Assembly: GCF_000631985.1 (NCBI RefSeq)
Contig: NZ_JFYN01000012.1
Span: forward strand, 558,001-622,000
Direction: 5' to 3'
DNA: 64,000 nucleotides
Source: Pseudomonas sp. RIT288
GTDB taxonomy: Bacteria > Pseudomonadota > Gammaproteobacteria > Pseudomonadales > Pseudomonadaceae
Part shown: positions 31,952-41,053 of the stretch, piece by piece
Position numbering within the stretch: the stretch's first letter is position 1
Layout: each line of letters begins with the position of its first letter
Notes under the pieces: model-generated
Databases searched by the model: none
Told to the model about the DNA's origin: nothing
What the model saw: the letters and a program-made list of their open reading frames with translations, nothing else
Translations under genes and position numbers: made by a program

Positions 31952-32962
31952 ATGCTCGCCCTCGGCAAACTGCTTGAACTGACCCTCGCCGGCCGCGAAC
32001 CGGCGGAGAAGACTCAACTGACTGTCGAAGGCGTGCGCATGCGCTGGTTGAGCGAGGGTGCGCTGGAAGTCCGGCCACCCGAAGCGCGCGACAATGGCCT
32101 GGACCTGCTGCTGTCGGCAGGTATCCACGGCAATGAAACAGCGCCGATCGAATTGCTCGATCGGCTGCTGCATGACATCGCTCGCGGCGATCTGAAGCCG
32201 CGTGCACGCATTCTGTTCCTGTTCGGCAACCCGGAAGCGATTCGCAAGGGCGAGCGCTTCGTCGAGCAGGACGTCAATCGGCTGTTCAACGGCCGGCATG
32301 AACAAACCAGCGGTTCCGAAGCCATACGCGCCTGTGAGCTGGAACGGCTGGCGGCGAGCTTCTTCAGCCTGCCGGGTCGTCAGCGTCTGCACTACGACCT
32401 GCACACCGCCATTCGTGGTTCGAAGATCGAGCAGTTCGCCCTGTATCCGTGGAAAGAAGGTCGCCAGCATTCGCGCCGCGAACTGGCGCGCCTGCGTGCT
32501 GCCGGGATGGAAGCGGTGCTGCTGCAGAACAAACCGTCGATCGTGTTCAGTTCCTACACCTACGACAAGCTCGATGCCGAGGCTTTCACCCTGGAACTGG
32601 GCAAGGCACGGCCATTCGGGCAGAACGATGGCGTCAATGTCTCACTATTGGAAACCCGCCTGAAGCAGATCATCGAAGGCAATGAGCCGGATCTGGCTGC
32701 AGAGGGACTGGATGGTTTGCAGCTGTTCAGCGTCGCCCGGGAAATCATCAAGCACAGCGATGCGTTCCGCCTGAACCTGCCGGCGGACATCGAAAACTTT
32801 TCTGAATTGGACGTGGGTTATGTGCTGGCCGAAGATCTGGCCAATACCCGCTGGGTCATCGAAGAGCAGGGCGCGCGGATCATCTTCCCTAATCCCAAGG
32901 TCAAGAACGGCTTGCGCGCAGGCATTCTGATCGTGCCGGCCACCGACGAAAACCTCGCCTGA
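31952..32962 (+). CDS. aruE: Succinylglutamate desuccinylase
   Basis: A 336-residue zinc hydrolase (AstE) that splits succinylglutamate into succinate and glutamate, the last AST step. Zinc motif [11 protein letters not shown] (about residues 56-66) and the later LHTAIRGS carry the ligands; the [13 protein letters not shown] segment is family-specific. Distinct in sequence from AotO although the fold is shared. Confidence 0.95.
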   Translation: MLALGKLLELTLAGREPAEKTQLTVEGVRMRWLSEGALEVRPPEARDNGLDLLLSAGIHGNETAPIELLDRLLHDIARGDLKPRARILFLFGNPEAIRKGERFVEQDVNRLFNGRHEQTSGSEAIRACELERLAASFFSLPGRQRLHYDLHTAIRGSKIEQFALYPWKEGRQHSRRELARLRAAGMEAVLLQNKPSIVFSSYTYDKLDAEAFTLELGKARPFGQNDGVNVSLLETRLKQIIEGNEPDLAAEGLDGLQLFSVAREIIKHSDAFRLNLPADIENFSELDVGYVLAEDLANTRWVIEEQGARIIFPNPKVKNGLRAGILIVPATDENLA

Positions 32963-32989
32963 GGCCATTTCTGAACTGACAGAAATCCC

Positions 32990-33077
32990 TGTAGGAGCTG
33001 CCGAAGGCTGCGATCCTTTGATCTTGTTTTTAGACGATCAACAGATCGCAGCCTCGTTTCACTCGGCAGCTCCTACA
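32990..33077. repeat. REP/BIME inverted repeat
   Basis: GTAGGAGCTGCCGAAGGCTG family, same interrupted right arm (CTCGTTTCACTCGG) as at 18566, after aruE and before the convergent lumazine synthase gene. Confidence 0.85.
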
Positions 33078-33091
33078 GGGGAGCGTTGTGG

Positions 33092-33601
33092 TCAGACGGC
33101 GACTGCACGCGGCTCACTGCGACGCAGCGCACGAACCTTCTGCAGCGTATCCGCGCAAGTCCGCGCCGCTTCCTGACCCTTGTGCACGAAATGCTCGAAG
33201 AAGAATTTCTGGTGCTCTTCACCGGCATGGAAATGGTGCGGGGTCAGGGACACCGAGAACACCGGTACTTCGGTTTCCAGTTGCACTTGCATCAGGCCGC
33301 TGACCACTGACTGGGCAACGAATTCGTGACGATAGATGCCGCCGTCCACGACCAGAGCGGCCGCGACGATGCCGGCATAGCGACCGGTCTTGGCCAGCAA
33401 CTTGGCGTGCAGGGGCATTTCAAAGGCGCCGCCGACTTCGAAGAAATCGATGTCCGATTCCTGATAGCCCTGAGCGAGCATTTCGGCGACGAAGCCCTTA
33501 CGGCTCTGGTCGACGATTTCCTTGTGCCAGCAGGCCTGGATGAACGCAACGCGCTCGCCGTGAGGGTGTTTGGTTTTGCTGTCGATAGCGGTGGGTTGCA
33601 T
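33092..33601 (-). CDS. ribH2: Type II lumazine synthase (RibH2-like)
   Basis: A 169-residue 6,7-dimethyl-8-ribityllumazine synthase, which joins the ribityl pyrimidine with a 4-carbon phosphate in riboflavin synthesis. Sequence segments FFEVGGAFEMPLHAKLLAKT, ALVVDGGIYRHEFV and FSVSLTPHHFH match the family; the TPHHFH form and length are those of the decameric RibH2 type rather than the icosahedral RibH usually next to nusB. It stands alone and is preceded on its strand by an FMN riboswitch, so it is flavin-repressed. Confidence 0.9.
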   Translation of the reverse strand: MQPTAIDSKTKHPHGERVAFIQACWHKEIVDQSRKGFVAEMLAQGYQESDIDFFEVGGAFEMPLHAKLLAKTGRYAGIVAAALVVDGGIYRHEFVAQSVVSGLMQVQLETEVPVFSVSLTPHHFHAGEEHQKFFFEHFVHKGQEAARTCADTLQKVRALRRSEPRAVAV

Positions 33602-33610
33602 GTTCTGACT

Positions 33611-33631
33611 CCTGTTTGTGTGAAAAACAGG
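33611..33631 (-). promoter_or_regulatory. Hairpin covering the ribH2 Shine-Dalgarno
   Basis: Minus-strand arms CCTGTTT and AAACAGG (7-nt loop) place AGG of the AGGAG ribosome-binding site in the stem, 9 nt before the ATG. There is no T-run, so riboswitch control at translation is more likely than termination. Confidence 0.5.
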
Positions 33632-33710
33632 GCGTTATGAATCGAAAGGGATTCAAGGGTACGCACGAGCACACAAGCGCGCGGGCGGCCCTTTGGTGTC
33701 AATCCCGTTC

Positions 33711-33866
33711 TCTCTTCATCCGGACTATGACCGTCGGCCCCGGAATCACACCGGGTCTGCTGACCTTGTCGCCGATCACAGCCTTTGCCGTGTTCGTCGC
33801 CAAGCGCTCGCGGGCTATGCGCATTGCGCGCAATTACCGCCGGTGGGGAATTGCACCCCGCCCTGA
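33711..33866 (-). ncRNA. FMN riboswitch (RFN element)
   Basis: On the minus strand the conserved RFN parts appear in order: GGCGGGGTGCAATTCCCC, ACCGGCGGTAA, AGCCCGCGAGCG, GCAGACCCGGTG, GATTCCGGGGCCGACGG, and CATAGTCCGGATGAAGAGA. Its place upstream of ribH2 fits flavin feedback. The region between it and the gene (about 110 nt) is the expression platform. Confidence 0.92.
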
Positions 33867-33938
33867 GAACGTTTTTGCCGCCCTTTCTCGGGCGGCGCAG
33901 CGTTTTTATCACATATTTTCCCGCCCTGCACAGAACCT

Positions 33939-33960
33939 GTGGGAGCAGGCTCGTTCCCAC
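33939..33960. repeat. Single REP hairpin
   Basis: GTGGGA-N10-TCCCAC stem with GAGCAGGCTCGTTCC between, a short REP of the GAGCAGGCTCG type, between the riboswitch and ltaE. Confidence 0.6.
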
Positions 33961-34084
33961 ATGAATGGCGTGTTCTCAAAAAGTAACCTGACCTTTTCGC
34001 GCTCAAGGGTTGATTAATCGGCGCCATGACCGCAGTAATTCACCTTCGAAAAGGGATTTCCCCTGCTGACCAGAGGCCAGGTTC

Positions 34085-35089
34085 ATGAGCGTTATCGATC
34101 TTCGCAGCGACACCGTCACCCAACCGACTCCTGCCATGCTCGACGCGATGACTGCGGCGGCTACCGGTGACGATGTGTACGGCGAAGATCCGACGGTCAA
34201 TCGCCTGGAGGCGGAACTGGCAAAACGCCTGGGGTTCGCCGCCGCACTGTTCGTGCCGACCGGCACCATGAGCAACCTGCTGGGCCTGATGGCGCATTGC
34301 GAACGTGGCGACGAATACATCGTCGGCCAGCAGGCGCACACCTATAAGTACGAGGGCGGTGGCGCGGCGGTGCTCGGTTCGATCCAGCCGCAGCCGCTGG
34401 AGGTGCAGGCCGACGGTTCGCTGGATCTGGAGCAGGTCGCGGCTGCGATCAAGCCGGATGACTTCCATTTCGCCCGTACCCGGCTGCTGGCGCTGGAAAA
34501 CACCATGCAGGGCAAAGTGCTGCCGCTGGAGTATCTGGCCCGCGCCCGCCGCTTCACTCAGGATAAAGGCTTGCAACTGCACCTCGACGGCGCGCGCCTA
34601 TACAACGCCGCGGTCAAGCTGGGCGTCGATGCACGGGAAATCACTCAGTACTTTGATTCGGTATCGGTGTGCCTGTCCAAAGGCCTCGGCGCGCCGGTGG
34701 GTTCGGTGCTATGCGGCTCTGAGCAACTGATCAGCAAGGCCCGTCGTCTGCGCAAAATGGTCGGCGGCGGCATGCGTCAGGCCGGGTTGCTGGCGGCAGC
34801 GGGGCTGTATGCGCTGGATCACCACGTCGAGCGCCTGGCGGATGACCATGCCAACGCCCGGTTTTTGGCCGAAGGCCTGCGCGAGGCCGGGTTCAGCGTC
34901 GAGCCGGTGCAGACCAACATGGTCTACGTGCAGATGGGTGACCAGGCCGAAGCGCTCAAGGCGTTTGCCGCCGAACGCGGGATCAAGTTGAGCGCCGCCG
35001 GGCGCTTGCGGATGGTCACGCACATGGACGTCAGTCGCTCGCAAATCGAGCAAGTGATCGCGACATTCGTCGAGTTTTCGCGCAAGTGA
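34085..35089 (+). CDS. ltaE: Low-specificity L-threonine aldolase
   Basis: A 334-residue PLP enzyme that splits L-threonine or L-allo-threonine to glycine and acetaldehyde. Recognised by [16 protein letters not shown] at the start, [29 protein letters not shown], and the PLP lysine in [13 protein letters not shown] (K199). AGGCCAGGTTC precedes the ATG. Monocistronic by spacing. Confidence 0.93.
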   Translation: MSVIDLRSDTVTQPTPAMLDAMTAAATGDDVYGEDPTVNRLEAELAKRLGFAAALFVPTGTMSNLLGLMAHCERGDEYIVGQQAHTYKYEGGGAAVLGSIQPQPLEVQADGSLDLEQVAAAIKPDDFHFARTRLLALENTMQGKVLPLEYLARARRFTQDKGLQLHLDGARLYNAAVKLGVDAREITQYFDSVSVCLSKGLGAPVGSVLCGSEQLISKARRLRKMVGGGMRQAGLLAAAGLYALDHHVERLADDHANARFLAEGLREAGFSVEPVQTNMVYVQMGDQAEALKAFAAERGIKLSAAGRLRMVTHMDVSRSQIEQVIATFVEFSRK

Positions 35090-35235
35090 CAGCGTTAGCC
35101 GTCCAATTGACCGTTACTATCGTATAAACACGCTGTACCCCGCGCGAAGGGCCGATATAATGCGGCCCTTTGCCGTCGTTTCGTCTGTTGACGTTTCGTA
35201 CAGGCCTTTGGCCGCAGCCTCCGTGGAAGAACCTA

Positions 35236-37854
35236 ATGAAAAGCGCAGAAATCCGTGAAGCCTTCCTTCGCTTCTTCGAAGAGCAAGGCCACACCCGTGT
35301 AGCCTCCAGCTCTTTGATTCCGGGCAACGACCCAACCCTGCTGTTCACCAACGCGGGGATGAACCAGTTCAAGGACTGCTTCCTGGGCCAGGAAAAGCGC
35401 GCGTACACCCGCGCAACCAGCAGCCAGAAGTGCGTGCGTGCCGGTGGCAAGAACAGCGACCTGGAAAACGTCGGTTATACCGCTCGTCACCACACATTCT
35501 TCGAAATGCTCGGTAACTTCAGCTTCGGTGACTATTTCAAGCACGACGCGATTACCTTCGCCTGGACCTTCCTGACCGGCGTCCTGAAACTGCCGAAGGA
35601 AAAGCTCTGGGTCACCGTCTACGCCTCAGACGACGAAGCGTATGACATCTGGACCAAAGAAATCGGCGTGCCGGTCGAGCGCATGATCCGTATCGGCGAC
35701 AACAAAGGAGCGCCTTACGCGTCCGACAACTTCTGGACCATGGGCGATACCGGCCCGTGCGGCCCATGCACCGAGATTTTCTACGATCACGGCGACCACA
35801 TCTGGGGCGGCCCACCGGGTTCGCCGGAAGAAGACGGCGACCGTTACATCGAGATCTGGAACAACGTGTTCATGCAGTTCAACCGCACCGCCGATGGCGT
35901 GTTGCATCCGTTGCCAGCGCCGTCGGTCGACACCGGCATGGGCCTGGAGCGGATCAGTGCGGTAATGCAGCACGTCAATTCCAACTATGACATCGACCTG
36001 TTCAAGAACCTGCTCAAGGCCTCGGCTGAAGCGATCGGCTGCGAAAATGGCGATCAGTCGTCGCTCAAAGTGGTGTCCGACCACATCCGTTCGTGCGGTT
36101 TCCTGATCGCCGACGGCGTGCTGCCGTCCAACGAAGGCCGTGGCTACGTGCTGCGCCGGATCATTCGTCGCGCTTGCCGTCACGGCAACAAGCTGGGCGC
36201 TACCGGCAGTTTCTTCTACAAGATCGTGGCTGCGCTGGTCGCCGAGATGGGCGAAGCCTTCCCGGAACTGAAGAAGCAGCAGAGCAACATCGAACGCGTA
36301 CTGAAGGCCGAAGAAGAGCAGTTCTCCAAGACCCTGGAGCACGGCCTGAAGATCCTCGAACAGGATCTGCTGGAACTCAAAGGTACCGTGGTGCCGGGCG
36401 ACGTGGTGTTCAAACTCTACGACACCTACGGTTTCCCGATGGACCTGACGGCTGACATCGCTCGCGAGCGCGGCCTGACCGTCGACGAAGTCGGCTTCGA
36501 GCGTGAAATGGAAGCTCAGCGTGTTCGTGCGCGTTCGGCCAGCTCGTTCGGTCTGGACTACAACACGCTAGTCAAGGTCGATGTGGCCACCGAGTTCACC
36601 GGTTACAAAGACACCAGCGGTTCGGCAAAAATCGTCGCTATCTATAAAGATGGCCAGTCGGTCGACGTCTTGAGTGAAGGCGAAGAGGCGGTGATCGTGC
36701 TGAATCAGACGCCGTTCTACGCTGAATCCGGCGGCCAGATCGGCGACTGCGGTTTCCTCCAGGCGGGCAACGCGCGATTCGACGTCCGTGATACCACCAA
36801 GACCGGCGGCGCCTTCCTGCACCACGGCGTGCTGGATTCGGGCAGCCTGACCATCGGCGCGCCAGTGGAAACCCACGTCGATGCCGAGGTGCGTCACGCG
36901 ACTTCGTTGAACCACTCGGCCACCCACTTGCTGCACGCTGCGCTGCGCCAGGTACTGGGCGAGCACGTTCAGCAGAAGGGTTCGTTGGTGGATAGCCAGC
37001 GTCTGCGCTTCGACTTCAGCCACTTTGAAGCGATCAAGCCTGAACAGATCAAAGCGCTGGAAGACATCGTCAACGCCGAGATCCGCAAGAACTCTGCAGT
37101 TGAAACCGAAGAAACCGACATCGAAACCGCCAAGCAGAAAGGCGCGATGGCGCTGTTCGGCGAGAAGTACGGCGACAACGTGCGCGTGCTGAGCATGGGC
37201 GGCGATTTCTCCGTCGAGCTGTGTGGCGGTATTCACGCGAACCGTACCGGCGACATCGGCCTGCTGAAAATCATCAGCGAAGGCGGTGTGGCATCGGGCG
37301 TGCGTCGTATCGAGGCAGTCACCGGTGCTGGGGCACTGGCTTACTTGAACGCTGCTGAAGAACAACTCAAGGAAGCGGCCAACCTGGTCAAGGGCAGCCG
37401 CGACAATCTGATCGACAAGCTGTCGGCCGTGCTGGAGCGCAACCGCGCGCTGGAAAAGCAACTCGAGCAGTTGCAGGCCAAGGCCGCCAGCGCCGCGGGC
37501 GACGATCTGTCGAACTCGGCAGTCGACGTCAAGGGCGTGAAGGTTCTGGCCGCACGTCTGGACGGTCAGGACGGCAAGGCGCTGCTGGCGCTGGTCGATC
37601 AGCTGAAAAACAAACTCGGCCGCGCAGTGATCCTGCTCGGCAGTGTCCATGAGGAAAAGGTCGTACTGGTTGCAGGCGTAACCAAGGACCTGACTGGCCA
37701 ACTCAAAGCCGGTGATTTGATGAAACAGGCTGCTGCGGCAGTGGGCGGGAAGGGCGGTGGTCGTCCGGACATGGCGCAGGGCGGCGGTGTCGACGCCGGC
37801 GCACTGGATGGCGCACTGGCGCTGACCGTTCCATTCGTCGAGCAGGGTTTATAA
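35236..37854 (+). CDS. alaS: Alanyl-tRNA synthetase
   Basis: An 872-residue class II synthetase. Catalytic domain at the N-terminus ([21 protein letters not shown], residues 22-42, with the class II motif 1 nearby), then an editing domain with zinc ligands [11 protein letters not shown] (about residues 557-567) and [13 protein letters not shown], and a C-terminal oligomerisation domain with [15 protein letters not shown] 35236 gives the family start [10 protein letters not shown]. Upstream there is a TATAAT -10 sequence (35155-35160). Confidence 0.97.
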   Translation: MKSAEIREAFLRFFEEQGHTRVASSSLIPGNDPTLLFTNAGMNQFKDCFLGQEKRAYTRATSSQKCVRAGGKNSDLENVGYTARHHTFFEMLGNFSFGDYFKHDAITFAWTFLTGVLKLPKEKLWVTVYASDDEAYDIWTKEIGVPVERMIRIGDNKGAPYASDNFWTMGDTGPCGPCTEIFYDHGDHIWGGPPGSPEEDGDRYIEIWNNVFMQFNRTADGVLHPLPAPSVDTGMGLERISAVMQHVNSNYDIDLFKNLLKASAEAIGCENGDQSSLKVVSDHIRSCGFLIADGVLPSNEGRGYVLRRIIRRACRHGNKLGATGSFFYKIVAALVAEMGEAFPELKKQQSNIERVLKAEEEQFSKTLEHGLKILEQDLLELKGTVVPGDVVFKLYDTYGFPMDLTADIARERGLTVDEVGFEREMEAQRVRARSASSFGLDYNTLVKVDVATEFTGYKDTSGSAKIVAIYKDGQSVDVLSEGEEAVIVLNQTPFYAESGGQIGDCGFLQAGNARFDVRDTTKTGGAFLHHGVLDSGSLTIGAPVETHVDAEVRHATSLNHSATHLLHAALRQVLGEHVQQKGSLVDSQRLRFDFSHFEAIKPEQIKALEDIVNAEIRKNSAVETEETDIETAKQKGAMALFGEKYGDNVRVLSMGGDFSVELCGGIHANRTGDIGLLKIISEGGVASGVRRIEAVTGAGALAYLNAAEEQLKEAANLVKGSRDNLIDKLSAVLERNRALEKQLEQLQAKAASAAGDDLSNSAVDVKGVKVLAARLDGQDGKALLALVDQLKNKLGRAVILLGSVHEEKVVLVAGVTKDLTGQLKAGDLMKQAAAAVGGKGGGRPDMAQGGGVDAGALDGALALTVPFVEQGL

Positions 37855-37865
37855 GACGGCTCGTC

Positions 37866-37890
37866 GGGCCCGCAGTCTAGTGGCGGGCCC
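37866..37890 (+). other. Hairpin between alaS and lysC
   Basis: GGGCCCGC/GCGGGCCC arms with a 9-nt loop, but no T-run, so it is probably not a terminator and alaS-lysC read-through is possible. Confidence 0.4.
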
Positions 37891-37944
37891 GGCGGCTGTT
37901 CGAGTGATTATTGGGCGCCCTTCATGGGCAGAGGCGGCTTTGAA

Positions 37945-39186
37945 ATGGCTTTGATCGTACAGAAATTTGGAGGCACCTCGGTCGGCACTGTCGAGAGAAT
38001 CGAGCAGGTCGCCGACAAGGTTAAGAAATTCCGCGATGCCGGCGATGACCTGGTGGTTGTGCTGTCTGCAATGAGCGGCGAAACCAACCGTCTGATCGAT
38101 CTGGCCAAGCAAATCAGTGGCGACGTGCAACCGGTTCCGCGTGAACTGGACGTGATCGTCTCCACTGGTGAGCAGGTGACGATTGCCCTGTTGGCCATGG
38201 CGCTGATCAAGCGCGGTGTGCCGGCGGTGTCGTACACCGGTAATCAGGTGCGGATCCTGACGGACAGTGCGCACAATAAAGCGCGTATCTTGCAGATTGA
38301 TGACCAGAAGATTCGCGGTGATCTGAAAGCAGGTCGTGTGGTGGTTGTCGCCGGTTTCCAGGGCGTCGACGAGCACGGCAACATCACCACTCTCGGTCGT
38401 GGCGGTTCCGACACCACGGGCGTGGCACTGGCGGCTGCATTGAAGGCTGATGAGTGCCAGATCTACACCGACGTCGATGGTGTCTACACCACTGACCCGC
38501 GTGTGGTGCCGGTCGCTCAGCGTCTGGACAAGATCACCTTTGAAGAGATGCTGGAAATGGCCAGCCTCGGCTCCAAGGTGTTGCAGATCCGTGCGGTGGA
38601 GTTCGCCGGCAAGTACAACGTTCCGCTGCGCGTACTGCACAGCTTCAAGGAGGGTCCGGGCACCCTCATTACTATTGATGAAGAGGAAACCATGGAACAG
38701 CCGATCATTTCCGGCATCGCTTTCAACCGCGATGAAGCCAAGCTGACCATCCGTGGCGTGCCAGACACCCCGGGCGTGGCGTTCAAGATTCTCGGCCCGA
38801 TCAGTGCCGCGAACATCGAAGTCGACATGATCGTGCAGAACGTCGCGCACGATAACACCACCGACTTCACCTTCACCGTGCACCGCAACGACTACCAGGC
38901 CGCACAGACCGTGCTGGAAAACACCGCTCGCGAGATCGGTGCCCGGGAAGTGGTGGGTGACACCAAGATTGCCAAGGTCTCGATCGTCGGCGTCGGCATG
39001 CGTTCCCACGCAGGCGTGGCCAGCCGCATGTTCGAATCCCTGGCCAAGGAAAGCATCAACATCCAGATGATCTCGACGTCGGAAATCAAGGTTTCCGTAG
39101 TGATCGAAGAGAAGTACCTGGAACTGGCCGTGCGCGCCCTGCACACGGCTTTCGAACTGGATGCGCCGGCCCGTCAGGGCGAGTAA
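37945..39186 (+). CDS. lysC: Aspartate kinase
   Basis: A 413-residue aspartokinase that phosphorylates aspartate for lysine, threonine and methionine synthesis. Kinase motif VQKFGGTSVGT (about residues 5-15) and GRGGSDTTGVALAAAL; two C-terminal ACT domains (about 265-413; TIRGVPDTPGVAFKIL, VSIVGVGMRSHAGVASRM) bind lysine/threonine. Start at 37945 is the family start. An internal in-frame ATG at 38692 with GAGGAAA upstream could produce a separate regulatory subunit. Ends before a terminator. Confidence 0.96.
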   Translation: MALIVQKFGGTSVGTVERIEQVADKVKKFRDAGDDLVVVLSAMSGETNRLIDLAKQISGDVQPVPRELDVIVSTGEQVTIALLAMALIKRGVPAVSYTGNQVRILTDSAHNKARILQIDDQKIRGDLKAGRVVVVAGFQGVDEHGNITTLGRGGSDTTGVALAAALKADECQIYTDVDGVYTTDPRVVPVAQRLDKITFEEMLEMASLGSKVLQIRAVEFAGKYNVPLRVLHSFKEGPGTLITIDEEETMEQPIISGIAFNRDEAKLTIRGVPDTPGVAFKILGPISAANIEVDMIVQNVAHDNTTDFTFTVHRNDYQAAQTVLENTAREIGAREVVGDTKIAKVSIVGVGMRSHAGVASRMFESLAKESINIQMISTSEIKVSVVIEEKYLELAVRALHTAFELDAPARQGE

Positions 39187-39198
39187 TCCGGTCACCTG

Positions 39199-39231
39199 AA
39201 GGGCGCGGTCTGACCGCGCCCTTTATTTTTT
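39199..39231 (+). terminator. Rho-independent terminator after lysC
   Basis: GGGCGCGGTC/GACCGCGCCC stem with a short loop, then TTTATTTTTT. Confidence 0.9.
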
Positions 39232-39373
39232 GAATGGCGCGGGCCCTGAACTGTTCTTTTGCTCGCGCTGGTCAATACTCAGGCATGTAGGGCTACGATC
39301 GCTCCGGTTGTAGGTCGGGTGCCTTTTTTTTGCAGACTGTTGTCCCTGAAATGAAATGCGTGAGGAGAAAGGT

Positions 39374-39562
39374 ATGCTGATTCTGACTCGTCGGTGCGCA
39401 GAAAGCCTGATTATCGGTGATGGCGAAATCACCGTGACCGTGCTCGGCGTCAAAGGAAATCAAGTGCGCATCGGCGTCAACGCCCCGAAAGAGGTTGCCG
39501 TGCACCGTGAGGAAATTTACCTGCGTATAAAGAAAGAGAAGGACGAAGAACCAAGCCATTAA
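39374..39562 (+). CDS. rsmA: Carbon storage/secondary metabolism regulator RsmA (CsrA)
   Basis: A 62-residue RNA-binding protein that represses translation at GGA motifs and is titrated by small RNAs. Hallmarks: [17 protein letters not shown] at the start and [17 protein letters not shown] in the middle. A GAGGAGAAAGG site precedes the ATG; the frame extends to 39356. The alaS-lysC-rsmA-tRNA-Ser order is conserved in Pseudomonas. Confidence 0.95.
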   Translation: MLILTRRCAESLIIGDGEITVTVLGVKGNQVRIGVNAPKEVAVHREEIYLRIKKEKDEEPSH

Positions 39563-39581
39563 TTTTTATCGATTTTTATGT

Positions 39582-39610
39582 TTGCAAACGGGGAAGAAGG
39601 TGGTTAATAT
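39582..39610 (+). promoter_or_regulatory. Promoter of tRNA-Ser
   Basis: TTGCAA (39582-39587) and TAATAT (39605-39610) with a 17-bp spacer, 15 bp before the tRNA. Confidence 0.6.
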
Positions 39611-39624
39611 ACGCCCCGTGTTGC

Positions 39625-39715
39625 GGAGAGCTGGCCGAGTGGCCGAAGGCGCTCCCCTGCTAAGGGAGTACACCTCAAAAGGGTGTCGGGGGTTCGAATC
39701 CCCCGTTCTCCGCCA
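39625..39715 (+). tRNA. tRNA-Ser(GCT)
   Basis: 91 nt including CCA. Acceptor GGAGAGC pairs with GTTCTCC; the anticodon loop CTGCTAA has GCT, and there is a long serine-type variable arm, then GGTTCGAATCC. Confidence 0.95.
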
Positions 39716-39780
39716 TTATTTGCTTAGTACGTTGTAATCTGGCTTTTTCTGTAAGTTCTTGAATTTATTAGAAAAAGTGG

Positions 39781-39808
39781 TTGGAATAGAGATTAGACGG
39801 GCTATAAT
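39781..39808 (+). promoter_or_regulatory. Promoter of the tRNA-Arg array
   Basis: TTGGAA and TATAAT separated by 16 bp, 14 bp before the first tRNA-Arg(ACG). Confidence 0.65.
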
Positions 39809-39822
39809 GCGGCGCAACAAAT

Positions 39823-39899
39823 GCACTCGTAGCTCAGCTGGATAGAGTACTCGGCTACGAACCGAGCGGTCACAGGTTCGAATCCTGTCGAGTGCACCA
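39823..39899 (+). tRNA. tRNA-Arg(ACG), copy 1
   Basis: 77 nt with encoded CCA; anticodon loop CTACGAA between CTCGG/CCGAG; acceptor GCACTCG/CGAGTGC. First of three identical copies. Confidence 0.97.
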
Positions 39900-39970
39900 T
39901 TTAAGAGTTGTTTATAGCGATATAAAGAACTCGGTTTCAGCCAGTTGTGGTCTGGTCTAAAAACACAAAT

Positions 39971-40047
39971 GCACTCGTAGCTCAGCTGGATAGAGTACTC
40001 GGCTACGAACCGAGCGGTCACAGGTTCGAATCCTGTCGAGTGCACCA
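39971..40047 (+). tRNA. tRNA-Arg(ACG), copy 2
   Basis: Sequence identical to copy 1, with CCA. Confidence 0.97.
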
Positions 40048-40118
40048 TTTAAGAGTTGTTTATAGCGATATAAAGAACTCGGTTTCAGCCAGTTGTGGTC
40101 TGGTCTAAAAACACAAAT

Positions 40119-40195
40119 GCACTCGTAGCTCAGCTGGATAGAGTACTCGGCTACGAACCGAGCGGTCACAGGTTCGAATCCTGTCGAGTGCACCA
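40119..40195 (+). tRNA. tRNA-Arg(ACG), copy 3
   Basis: Sequence identical to copies 1 and 2, with CCA; followed by a terminator. Confidence 0.97.
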
Positions 40196-40200
40196 TATTC

Positions 40201-40229
40201 AAAAAGCCCGCGTTTAACGCGGGCTTTTT
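40201..40229. terminator. Terminator after the tRNA array
   Basis: AAAAAGCCCGCG/CGCGGGCTTTTT stem. It is bidirectional: it also contains the stop codon of the convergent gene at 40214. Confidence 0.9.
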
Positions 40230-40732
40230 GTTGTCTGCGATTTGGCTTTGCCTTTCACGCATCCCCTCTCATCAAAATCGACTTGAGCACTGCGGCCTCG
40301 CTTCAGGTCATAGCGATAGCTCGTCATCGACGTTCGAATATTTACCTTGTCCGGTTTGCCGAGCGCGCTTTCGACATCCTGTTGGCTCATGCCGGCAATC
40401 ACCCGCCGGTTGATGATCGCGGCACGGCGCTGTCGGGCATCGATCAGGTTTCCGCATTTGTCCTCCAGGCGGCCAACAATACCCGGTTCACGTCCCCTGA
40501 TTGTCATACCGGATATTTCCTCGTGGTTGTGTTCCGGCATGATCGGTACGACGGACCCGGGCGAATAGGGATGAACCTGTTGCTCTGAAAGCTGCTCGTC
40601 GCTCGCACAGCTCAGGGTAGTGAAGGTGAGGCGGCCGTCGGCTGCCTCGCATCGGTGAAGGCTGGTGGCAGCCCCGGCGTGCGGCAGGCAGAGCAGGCTG
40701 GCGACTACAAAACGGGATGTTCTGGATAGCAT
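40214..40732 (-). CDS. Secreted/envelope protein (SmpA/DUF4124-like)
   Basis: A 172-residue protein with a signal peptide (MLSRTSRFVVASLLCLPHAG...), then LHRCEAADGRLTFTTLSC, which resembles the DUF4124 start, and a C-terminal VIAGMSQQDVESALGKPDKV that resembles the SmpA/BamE repeat. The exact role is unknown. ATG 40732 has GGAGG 7 nt upstream. The last codons and stop lie inside the tRNA terminator stem. Confidence 0.75.
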   Translation of the reverse strand: MLSRTSRFVVASLLCLPHAGAATSLHRCEAADGRLTFTTLSCASDEQLSEQQVHPYSPGSVVPIMPEHNHEEISGMTIRGREPGIVGRLEDKCGNLIDARQRRAAIINRRVIAGMSQQDVESALGKPDKVNIRTSMTSYRYDLKRGRSAQVDFDERGCVKGKAKSQTTKSPR

Positions 40733-41053
40733 TCGACGTCCTCCATGACGGTCTACGCTCAAGGGTAGTCGCTACATTTTTCAACGCCGGTGTGTTTTCT
40801 TTTCAAGATGAGTCGTCGCATCTGCACGGGTCAGGACAGCGCTCAGCTTTGTCGCGCAAGCACTTGTTTCGCCCGCGATTTTTTAACGTTTAAAACCGTC
40901 AGGCGGTGTATCATTGCGCCCGTCAGCCCCGCCGGGGCTTATGGAAAACCTCCATGGACTTACCCAGTAGTTACTCAGTAGCCCGTTTCACCAATCATGA
41001 ATTGACTGATTGATCCTTCCGGCGTGCCCCGCTGCTGGGAGTGGAGTTCGCCT

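Larger units (their letters stand above)
39823..40195 (+). repeat. 148-bp tandem repeat of tRNA-Arg plus spacer
   Basis: The tRNA gene and the 71-bp spacer after it (starting TTTAAGAGTTG) repeat at exact 148-bp period: tRNA starts at 39823, 39971 and 40119, and the two spacers are identical by eye. Confidence 0.95.

Noticed and set aside
30275..32470. Minus-strand frame of 731 residues across aruB and aruE
   Set aside because: Spans two well-supported genes and the gap between them on the other strand; composition is that of a shadow frame.
33616..34017. Plus-strand frame across the riboswitch
   Set aside because: It is the antisense of the RFN element, not a gene.
39823..40195. CRISPR-like array
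   Set aside because: The regular spacing comes from tandem tRNA-Arg genes; the spacers are identical to each other, not unique.
40733..41053. Mg2+ riboswitch upstream of mgtE
   Set aside because: Stems are present, but none of the conserved M-box or ykkC-type parts could be recognised.
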